NCBI GenBank assembly: GCA_026315105.1
Contig: CM048744.1
Span: 660,055,676-660,119,675, forward strand
Length of the DNA stretch: 64,000 nucleotides
DNA from: Locusta migratoria
Taxonomy: Eukaryota; Arthropoda; Insecta; Orthoptera; Acrididae
Direction: 5' to 3'
Every line of letters starts with the position of its first letter. Position 1 is the first letter of the stretch. The position numbers and the translations under genes were made by a program. Below the pieces are notes generated by a model. The model was not told the origin of the DNA, ran no database searches, and saw only the letters and a list, made by a program, of their open reading frames with translations. This document shows positions 1 to 11,300 of this stretch, piece by piece.

Positions 1-794
1 CTCATAATAGTTTGCAATATATCACAATTTCCCCCCACTCTTTGTACAAAAAATTTCGTATTTAATACAACTGAACAAAGGTCGATAAGTTACTATAAAT
101 GAGATATGAAACCTTTCTTTCTTTCCTTTTCGAAATGACAAAGCTATTTTGACTTCAAATAGATTAGGAAAAAAACCATAAAAATATTATTACTACAATT
201 TAAAATGTTATTGCGACATATTTTCTTTGGTCTGTTATCATCAAGCTTCACAATCAAAAGAAACATTATTTACCATTGCACATAAGTGGAGTTTTCTATT
301 TATACAAATATACATTGTACTTGCACATTTTTCTACACTGTACTATATAGCTCTATATGAAATATAGAAAATGAATAAGACCACAACCTCATAAAATATG
401 ACTCAGAAAATCACAGATCAGCAATCACTTCAGTTGATTATTACAGAAAAAGTCTGCACCACAGAGAATTTCTGCAATGGCAATGAGCGAAAATATGCTC
501 AGAAAACTAAAAGAGATTCTAAATGTAACAAAAAGACAGAAAATAAAGGTTAAGACAATGCCATACAGTTAAAAAAAATTGTGCAGTGACTTATGTTAAA
601 GCAAACAAAGTTTAAATAATGTATCCTGCAACCTTTTCACTATTGATGATGATCGGAAGTTTTACAGAATTTAAATTAGTCCTTCCATATCAACAAAGTT
701 GACTGTGCAACAATATTTAATGTGAAGTTAAGGTAATGCAAGTAAGAGATGTGGGGGGCCAAGATTCTTTTTAACAGCTGGGTATAATCAACAA

Positions 795-800
795 TTTATT
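795..800 (-). terminator. gcl: candidate poly(A) signal of gcl
   Basis: AATAAA read on the minus strand. It is the first canonical hexamer met downstream of the gcl stop at 2,117. Its use is inferred from position only. Confidence 0.35.
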
Positions 801-1125
801 TTACACCCTGCTACAGATTTGCTCAAGAAAAAGCATAATGGCTTGAACATTTTATAGCAAATCTTTTACGTCATCTAAACTAGAAATAGGGGCAGAGAAG
901 AGAAGGCCACAATAAAATGTGATGAATCATTACAGACAATTCTTGTGGTTTTCTACTTTGTGATATGGAAAATCTAACATCTTTTAACCCAAAACTTAAT
1001 TTTAAAAAAGTAACCCTGTTCTATAAATGGCAGTAACTACATAATGTAATGAAAGTTTTCTGCACAGTTTTGCTGTGCATGCTATACATGTAATATGTTC
1101 AAATGGATATTTCACCAAGCTCTAA

Positions 1126-1126
<1 letters not shown>

Positions 1127-1157
<31 letters not shown>
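1127..1157. repeat. (TA)n microsatellite
   Basis: About 15 uninterrupted TA units inside the presumed 3' UTR region of gcl. Confidence 0.95.
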
Positions 1158-1160
<3 letters not shown>

Positions 1161-2116
1161 GATTTAAACATGGTGTCATTTACATGGAATGATGGCAATA
1201 TATACTCAGTCTCTGTAAAGTTGATACAAAACTTTTCTAGCTCATGTATCAAATATTCTTTAAAATTTGATTTTTAGAATCATCCATTTGACACTGCATT
1301 CATTTAACTATGAACAAATAGCACATTAATTAAGAAGCTTGGTCTCTTATACAGCACCATATATGAATGCTATGCCATGTTTAAAGTTAAACAATCTTAA
1401 GACTAAGTTACACAGTTGTAAAAGCAATAAGTTCCACAAGTAAATAAATGAATATGATCCCATGACAGTGTAAATACATACATACATACACATTAGACAT
1501 CAAATGATAACTATGCATACAACAGACTAACATTTTAGCAGGGGATATAAGTACATAATCTTATTAACATAATAATTGCATTGATATATTGAGGAACTAC
1601 ATGTATCAAATAATGCCTGGCTATTAACATAAGACATACCACACACAGAGATTCCATTAGTCTTAACTTTCAAAGGAATACAGCCACAATGCCAATTACA
1701 GGACTCTAAAACAACAAGGCAATAAATAGAAAAAAGAAACCTAGCACCATATTCATGCTGGGATAAATGATAACAAAAGGGTAACTTCTGTTGTCAAACT
1801 GGAGTAACAATGACAATATACACCATTATATAGTTTCCAAATAAATATAAAATCTGGAGTCAGGGTAGTTAAATAAATAGAAAGAGTACAAGAAGTTTAG
1901 TCACACAAAATATAATAAATAAATATGTTTTAGTATGCTTTGTTTGTGTTATTTTACAGTGTTTGTACAATTCATAGCAATAATAGTAGTAATAAAAAAT
2001 GCTACCACTGGTTCACACCTGAAACACTGCACTTCGACAACATTTACATGTAAATACCTTTACATATTTGTCAGATAATATGTATACCATTACATCTCAA
2101 ATCCCCAATTTGTCAG

Positions 2117-2332
2117 TCAAGGAGATGTGTAAATGTGTTCTAAACTCTCTGATATCACATTCTCCACTGTTTCCTGCCCCAGCACTGTGTCATCTCGGAT
2201 CATATCTGGACATTGTATGCTTTTGTTTTCCACAGTAGGAGGCAGACTGACTGGTAAAGGCTTTACAGATGTTATATTCACTGATATCATAAGAGGAAAG
2301 GTTAGCTTTTTGTTAAGGCACATTATTACAAC
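2117..2332 (-). CDS. gcl: gcl last coding exon with stop
   Basis: Starts in phase 0 after ttctgtttcag with VVIMCLNKKLTFPLMISVNI, matching VVMNLDSRLL.FPLYI in GMCL1. It then has a hydrophilic tail of about 45 residues ending HIYTSP and a TGA at 2,117-2,119. The tail after the conserved strand is not recognisable and is probably lineage-specific. A foldback repeat begins only about 70 bp upstream of this exon. Confidence 0.95.
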   Translation of the reverse strand, partial: VVIMCLNKKLTFPLMISVNITSVKPLPVSLPPTVENKSIQCPDMIRDDTVLGQETVENVISESLEHIYTSP

Positions 2333-5300
2333 CTGAAACAGAAAAAAGAAATTTCAAAATATCCCTTCCACATACGAACTGCAGCTGTGTCATAAATTGA
2401 TGGTTTATTTTTATTAAAAGAAATGCAACCAGCTGCCTTTATGGATGTTTTTATTAATCCAGAACTAGTTTTCGAGCCACTGCAGGCTCGTCTTCAGTGG
2501 ATACTTTACAGGAACATTAACTTTACAAGTTTACACTTTCATGGTGGTTCTGGTAACATAACTGAACTTTAGTAATCAAAAACAGAATAAATCAGAATTA
2601 AATGTATTGTAATTTTATGTACTTACTGTGTTTTTATTGTAGTTTTAAGTGAAGCCAAGTTATGCATTGGGCACAGCATTTTTGCTACACTTAGTGTTAC
2701 ATATTTACAAAATATGAACATTGAATGTGGTGCAAAGAGGAGGACTGTGGTAGATTTTGCACTTCACTAATTAATGTTCTTTGCTTTGAGACATGGTATA
2801 TGCATCAGAAGTATGTAACATACTTTTTATGTAAATATATACTTTTATATTTTTAGTTTGCCTCTATAATTTTCCTTTTATATTTTTATATATGCTTTTT
2901 ATATACATACTCTGTTACATACTTTTTATGCATACACAATGTCTCAAAGCAAAGAACATTAATTAGTGAAGTGCAAAATCTACCACAGTCCTCCTCTTTG
3001 CACCACATTCAATGTTTATATTTTTAAACATGTAACACTAAGAGTAGCAAAAATGCTGTCATGTGTAAAAACACTTTGGTGCCCAATGCATAACTTGGTT
3101 TCACTTACACCTACAATAAAAAACACAGTAAGTACATAAAATTACTATACGTTTAATTCTGATTTATTCTGTTTTTGATTACTAAAGTTCAGTTATGTTA
3201 CCAGAACCACCATGAAAATGTAAACCTACATTTAGTGGAAGGTAAATGTTCCTGTAAAGTATCCACTGAAGATGAGCCTGCATCAGCTCAAAAACTAGTT
3301 CTGGATTAATAAAAAAAAGCACACATAAAAGGCAGCTGGTTGCATTTCTTTTAACAAAAATAAACTGCCAAAGACATAAATATTTCTTACTGTTAGTTAT
3401 AAGCTGAAAAAATGAAAACCCAAATGAATGATACATAATCTTAGAGCTACAGGCTATGATCAAAAACTCATAGAGAGTGACAGTGTTAAAATATGAGGAT
3501 TGTTCAATAAATAAAGCATCATTTACCTTTTTTTTAAATAGCCATCAATATACACTGTGGGCCACCCATAATGCAACACCAAGGACTGGAGATATCATCA
3601 AAAAATTTATCTAGGCGATAATTTGTTGTACAAAGATTGCAACTGAAAATATAGCCCCCTGTGAAGTGAAGAAGATGAAATCAGTATTGAGTGTTGCTGC
3701 CACTGTTGGCTATAACTGCTGCTAAGAGGTTCTGGGTGTCTTGTTGGGGTACAGCAGTCCAAGCTGCTTCCACAATTATACCACAGTTGATCTGGCATAG
3801 CAGGAGGTGCTATATCCTGGGTCAGATGTAATGCAATCATTAAACAGACATTTTTGATAAGTCTTCAACACTGCATGCCACATGTAGTTTGTGTTATCCT
3901 GCTGAAATGTGTCTGTTGGCAAGCTCATAAGGCATGGGAGGACAATAGGCTCCAGCACTTCAGAGGTGTAGCTATGGCTAGTTAGTGTACCAGCAATGAA
4001 TACTAGGTGGATGCAAGAGTGGAATTAATACCACTTTAAACCATAATACAGGGAGCAGGACAAGTATGGTGTTACATAAGGGAATGTTCAACAGAGTCTT
4101 ACCATGGTGTCCAATCTGACCACTGTGGTCATGGGATTCACTGGTAAAAACACTGACATTTAATCTCGATGCCTTGGTCTCCCAGTAATCTCAATCTCTC
4201 GTTTGATGAAAATGTCTTGTTGATCACCTCGGAAACAACATAACCATGATCCACAAATACTCACTCATAAGACTTGCACAAAATTCAATGTAATAACATT
4301 TCATTTGGTCTGTCGGAGCACTTTGAGGCCTGGTAGTGGTATGAAAATAGAAAAAATGTTATTCTTAAGTATTTCTCTATTGGCTACTTACTACTGTATT
4401 AAGGATAGTACGGTTCACTACACGGTAAGCGTAAAAAAGAGCAAGAGTGGCATACCGCCAGGTTGAAGCTATGAGCCCATTCATAAGGCACTTTAATGGA
4501 TTAAATGTAGTGTTTCATTACAGAAGCCCGTTCTGAAACTAAGTTTCATCTTTTGCAGCAATTATTTCACTAAGATTTACTAAATTTGCTTCTGAAGTCC
4601 ATAAGGGCAATTTCAGGATGCTTTCACAAACAAGAATCTTGAACAACAATTTTTATTCCTTTGATCCTATGAATTTATTATTTTAGTTTGAGATATACTA
4701 TTCTCATAAAACGACATTTCATACAGTGCCACACTGGTGAAAAGCTTTGGACTGATGACTGCTTTACTTTGTTTGTTAATGTGGTCTCGCTAGCCTAATG
4801 CACACCACCACCGTTGATACGTAAACAGGATGACCCGACGGACAATCTTTGCACGGCAGTATCACAGTAGTGGTGCCGCCAAAGTATAGATAAGCACCAG
4901 CTCCCTAAGCAAGGGATCATTTTCTGTTGCTTGGGACATAACATGGTTTTTGGTTTCTTCTCCTACTGAGTCGCTGCTGACAACAAAAATCAGCTCTGTC
5001 CTCTGACGTTTTGTGAGCCTGCAGCTGGGTTTTCCATTTCAGATATGGTTTGCAACCAGAAGACACAACCGGGGTTTTCCACTGTGGGTCCCACAGTATC
5101 CATTCCAGTGGCACAGCTGATGGATGTGGATACACCTTTATCTGAGAGGCCATCAAAAGAGAAGCCCATAGCACCCTGCACAACCACAATGCAACCTGCC
5201 ACCTTATTCGCTGAGGAAGGCCCTTCATTGCCAGGTGTTTCCAGGGGGGTGTAGGGCAGATGTCAGGATGCAGGGTGGATGCCGGGGCAAGGGCGGATGC

Positions 5301-8300
5301 CGGGACGCAGATGGAAGCCTGTCACTGGCTCCCGTCTCGGTTCCTGTCCCATCAACTACTCCTGCATCCAGACCTCCCACTCACCGTAGGGTCACACCAC
5401 AACAATATGTTACCATGACCAGGCTTCCTTTTCTTTTTTTCTTTTTTTTGTGTGTGGGGAGGGGGGGGGGGGAGGATTGTAGTGTAGCCAGCCTAAAGTA
5501 CACTACCAGGCAGCAGTAGCACCACCATCAATAGATCAACACGACGACCCGACAGACAATCTTTGCACGGTGGGACCATGGTGTTGGCATTGCCAAAGGA
5601 TAGGTAAGTGCCAGCACCAGGGTGAGAGTTCTTCATTAGCCTTCATATGGAGACAACTGTTAGGGAGACAGACTATTGTAGGACTAGTCATGAACAATGT
5701 GTTATCTGTACCTGTTGGACGATGTATAAGTTAAATATTGCAATAAACACCAATATGTGGTCTTGTTGCCATTCCTTCTCAGAATTTCAGTTGTCCTTCC
5801 CAGCTATGATGTGTCCCGAAACACCCTAACTGGTTGTAGGTGGCAAAGAGATTTTCAATCAAGTTGTGTTGTGGTCGAGACACAACAGTTAACATTACAA
5901 GCTTTCAAGACTATATTGTAGGAGCTTTCTGTTTTTTTATTATTTAAATAGAATATCTAAGTCTTTTGAAATTTTATTTTACTTTTCAGTAAACAGGTTA
6001 CTCAAATTAACTCATGTAAGAGATTAAACTGTTTTAAAGGTTGGAATTTGAACTCAAGCACTGTACCTAAATTAACCATTACACTTGAGCAAGTGCTTAA
6101 ACCAAACCTGCCTTTAAGCAATACTTCACCAAGGAGAAACGCCTATACTGTTTTAAAAATTGTTCTTTCAGTAAAAGGGCATGACAGAAAATAGTTTTAT
6201 AAAAAAGTGGAAGTTTGATTTCTTAAATGAAACTCCATTCTTCAAAGTAAGATGAAACGAGCTCTCTACCCTTTCTCATCTACCGTGGTTTTCTATCTCC
6301 TACAATGATCTATTTTTCGTTGACTTCCATATATTCATTTTTGCAGTATACACAGTAGGCACACTAGAACTGAAATTTCACTAATAAGCTTGTCCTTACA
6401 TAATTTTATTGTAGAGCCACATAATGAGATAATTAGTTGAACTACAAAATATCATTAATTGAAAGTAATGATTTAGTCCAATCATGCGTTTAGTGACTGG
6501 TAGGAGACGTACTTTAGTGTAATGGTTGATATGGATCAAATAAGCATCTCTCTTTATGGTAAAGAATCAGGAATTACCTCAAACTCCTTATCTTCCACAA
6601 TACAATATAATCCCACTTTTTACTTTTCTGAAATTAACAGTTTTGCACAATTTACGTTTTATCACTCATGTCAAATCTCCTAAGTTCAAAATGTCAATTT
6701 GCACCTGTTTTTATTACTGACATTACAGTTCACCTGTGAATTATGCTTTATGAAGCACTATAAGCAGAGAAAAAGCACTGATGTAAATTGATGCTGGCAT
6801 GGCTCGATCTTAAAACAGTGTTTACAAATGTCATACATTTAAATCTCATTTTCAAAAGGCTGCTCTAATGAGTCGATTTGCAGTGACAAAGGTCTGAATC
6901 CTTGAATCATTGCAATTCCGGACTGTAGTACCTTAGCATGCTATGGAGCACATTCCACTGTCAAGTCAATACATACATCAAAAGAAGCCATATGGACTGG
7001 CCTCACAAAACTAATATTTTCACTGCTTACATACAACCCCTTTTTGTTTTCTAACAGTATTGTTGTGAGGCAGTCCATTGCATACTAGGACTGTAAAGTG
7101 TAATTAAAACACAACTTCTGCTAGCCCTTGCATATATAGTCACTCCATGATGTCCATTTTCAAATAAACCAATCAGTCAGAATATGACAACAAGCTGTCC
7201 AACAGTCACCTTTGGTACTAATAATTGTGGTAACATGACTTGACCTAGACGAGGCTTTGGTGGCTCAGCCACACAATGTGAATTAACAGTTGGCACAAAG
7301 CAGCTTGCTGTATCTACCCAATAAAGGAGACAGATTCTGGGGGCATGGCAGTGCCCCCACCAAGTCAAGTGCAATGCCGTACCATCCTTTTCTCGAAGCA
7401 GTAGATGGCACTTTCAACCCCCTATATCTCAGTTGTGGATAAAGCTAAGAGCCTGAATTTTCGGTTACCAAGAGTATCTACGACAACTAGCTACATTTTC
7501 AAATTATACTATTCTACACCTTATAGTTTACAAAATATTAGCAGTCAAAAATCGCTAATTCTGTCACTCACTGACTCACCAATCATCAAAATTCTAATGT
7601 CCTTCTAGCAGACACAGACGTCAAATTTTGAATTTCGATAGTGTTTAGTCTGTAATGGAAGGAAAAATTCAAGCATCAGTAAATATAAGTTCCATTCTGG
7701 AAACACATTTTTGCTTACTGGAATAGTATCTGTATATTTGCACTGTAAACATCAAATTGTTAGTGGTCTTGTGGTAACGTACTGGATTCTCGCCAGAGAG
7801 GTCGCGGGTTCGATTCCAGATGCCATAACTATTTTTTTACTTTTCATTTTAATGTAGCCGATACCTTTCTACCAAATGTAGAGTCGTCAGATATGACATG
7901 TGGAACCAGATTAGAGAATGAAGAATACATTGTAAGATATAGCTTAAATTGCTGCAAATGGAAACAGTACTAATTACACCTACATTTTAGCTTGATTTCA
8001 GCTATAAATGAGAGAACGGTTGCTCGTAATGTCGAAAATTTCGTCACATGATGCGGAGCAAAAATGTTAGACCGGGAGCAAAAAGTTAGATAATGGTTTC
8101 AAACCACAACACAACAGATGTAGGAACGCCATTGTAGCAAACTTGAAAATTGAAGTACAAATTTTCTATGATAATTTTCTCAGGAGACCAATGAAACTTA
8201 CTTAATTCCAAAGATGGTTTGCTGTGGATGTGCACAATACAACAATAATGAATGTACATAGCCAGTAAGAGTGTTAAAACAAAATAGATGTTTGACGATA

Positions 8301-11300
8301 TAAATTCTCCATCTTTAATAAAAAGTGAACGTCAAAAACTGAAGTGCTACCAACTACTGCCCTAGGGATGATCACATTAGAAAAACATCGATGGGAACAT
8401 CAATGTTAACATAAATTAAAAGATATCAATGTATGATGAACATCAAAAGAAAAACATTGACATCCGAGGATATCAATGTTTTGGATGCCAAAACAAACAA
8501 TCCTCTGCAGAACCAATGACCCATTATTAAAGTGACACAACTGAATACAGTATTATTGGTCTCCCTGTCACTTTAAACAACATATCGACAATTATGTGAG
8601 TACGGATATAAAAGTGATAAGAAATAGGGATATACTGATGTAATTACGCCACATTTAGAGTTTTGACGTAAAGGCTAAATTTTGCTTACGGTGTTGGCGT
8701 AATGTGCAAATGTTGACAATGAAACATTCCCTTTATGGGGGGTACATAGAAGAGCCTGTCAACTGCACAGCAGGAACAAACTTGATTATTTACTTCATGA
8801 ACAACACAAAAGACTATGCCTCTTACTCTACGTGACTGGTTTCCTGAAGTGTCTCATTCGTCGTCACTGCCAACTTCAGCACACTATGCTACCACTGCTG
8901 TAAGTAAAATTCTATTGAGTACTAGACAAAGATATAGTATGCAAAACAGAACATACATTTATATTCACTATCTCGTTAGTGGCTTGGCATCTTAGGCTAT
9001 ACAATTATTTTTTTCTTTAGATCATTGAGTTGAATCTTCAGTAGGAAAATATCGAGATTCCGATGTTTTCATACCATCGATATGCCACAGACATATATTA
9101 CACTAGCATGTCGCTTGCAGAAGTTATTGTGATTCACTTGCAGTTGTCTTTACACAACACTTGCAAGAAGCAAGCCAGAAACTTCTGCAAGTACTTTGAC
9201 AAGTAACTTGCAGACACTGTTCACATGTACTTTTAGTGAGAGCAAGTAAAAAAATGAATATTTCAGTTTGAGAGGATACTTAGGACACAATACGGAACCT
9301 ACAATAATTTGTTGTTAGACCTGCATTTCGAGAACTTTAGTGCAATATTGGTGTTAGTGTGAGCGCTTGTCTACTGAAGAGTCTTTATTAAAGAAGAAAA
9401 TTAGTGTAATTTTGGTGTTCGTGCGAGTGCTAACGTGCTGTCAATAAGTATGCTGAAAACCATTGCATCAAAGCCTCTGAGAAAAATTTGAAAAAAGGGT
9501 AGGGAGTGGCCTTTAAGAAAATCCATTGCTGATGTACAAAAACTGATAGCAGCGAAGAAGAGGAGGAGGATTATCTGCAAAAAGAAATAGACCTTCGTGA
9601 AATAAATGTTATTAAGTTGTACCTCAGAAAAATGTGGGGAATGAAATATGGAACTAATGCAGCGGGCATTATACTGCAAGTTCACTAAATAATTACGCGC
9701 TTGTTTTCCAAAAGTGTCTGCCTCCGCAGTCCAGTGGACAGTATAGTAGATTGCCATGTAGGGTGCCCAGGTTTGATTCCAAGTCTGGTCGCAGATTTTC
9801 TCCATCGGGGATTGGGTGTTGTGTTGTTCTCATCATCATTTCATCATAATTGATGCGCAAGTTGCCTAAGTGACGTCACCAAAAGACTTCCACCAGTCAG
9901 GCTGAACACAATCCCAGATGGGTCTAAAGTCCAAAAATTTCACACAAAATTATCATCGTGTCCAAAAGCACTTCCAGCTAGAGCCTACAATGATGAAAGT
10001 TATACACATTCCTCTTTCATTTCATAGTTATTATTTACACTCTCAGACTTTATTTTTTTCTCATGAAAGAAATTACTTTTATTCTTTAACTCTCACAAGT
10101 TTTAACTGTATTGATCTTAGGAGAAAAAATTTATGCAATTATATGTAATCATTTCCATATCGTACAACCATGTGCACTATAAAGCAAGGTTTATTTTATG
10201 CACTAAAATAACTAATTTTGAATTACTGTCATGTGAAATAAACTGATCATTCAATAAATATGAGACAAAATAATGACTACTACTTTTACTTACACAGGAA
10301 AATGTACTTTATCGGCAAATTTCGTATATTACGAAGTTCACAAACTGAAGCGAAATACAACACTAACTTGTTGATGTTTCTACAGTTGTCCACTGCAGAT
10401 TGCAGTACTGTACATGATGAAAGGATTTAACAATAACAATATAATCAACTTCCCAGACTTCCCAAATACTGTTACATCAAACCAAACAAAACCACACCAA
10501 ACTAAAGAGACAGGGAATGGGTTTTAAGAAAATCTGTGACTGATGTAAAGAAATTTTACTGGAAAGGACTACCTACAAAAATATGTGATATCCCATCAAA
10601 AACATAAAATGTACAAAAATGCAAGGCTCACGATGAATTCCTTCCACCATAAAAAGTGGTTAGATCTCATGGGAAACCAAGTCAGTTATTTTAGTTAGTG
10701 TTCATGGAACCAACCATTCAACACCTCGTCATATTTTTTTTATCTAATTAGTTATGTACCAACATCTGTAGTGACTATATCAAAATTATACATCTTTATT
10801 TCTATAATAAATATAATGACTTGGCAAGTGCACAGCAACGTAAACTAATATTTAAAATAGTTTATGGAACTGTGAGGTATTTCATTCCTACGTGATTATG
10901 ATTGGTTACATAATGGAATATAAATTATATATAGATATGTAATTGCCTGATCATTATATGTATTCTAATGTCATTGTATTATGGTGCGATTGCGAAGTCA
11001 CTATATGTATTATAGAATTAAAGATGTATAATACTAATATAAATGCTATAAATGTTGGTAAATTCCTAATTAGATAACAAATAAGTGGTTCTATGAACAC
11101 TAACTGAAATAACCTACTGGGTTTCCCATGGCAACATAAACTAATATTTTAAAAAACTTTATGCTCTTTTGGTTGCATAATGAAATATAAATTATTGTTA
11201 TGTCATTATGTCGATGTGCAATTTTCAGATCATTATATTTATTCTGGTGTCATATTAGTTTCGATTGCCAAGTCATTATATTTATTATAGAAATAAAGAT

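Larger units (their letters stand above)
1..2116 (-). other. gcl: 3' UTR and downstream flank of gcl
   Basis: AT-rich sequence downstream of the gcl stop on the minus strand. No other coding sequence is recognisable on either strand. The nearest canonical AATAAA on the minus strand is at 800-795, which would give a 3' UTR of about 1.3 kb. Weaker ATTAAA forms lie near 715-720 and 61-66. The extent of the UTR is inferred, since no transcript is available. Confidence 0.5.

Noticed and set aside
7757..7830. functional tRNA gene
   Set aside because: Boxes A and B are present, but the acceptor stem does not pair and the 3' end is not tRNA-like.
9401..9805. 134-codon minus-strand open frame
   Set aside because: It overlaps a plus-strand SINE head, and the remaining residues are low in complexity and unrecognised.
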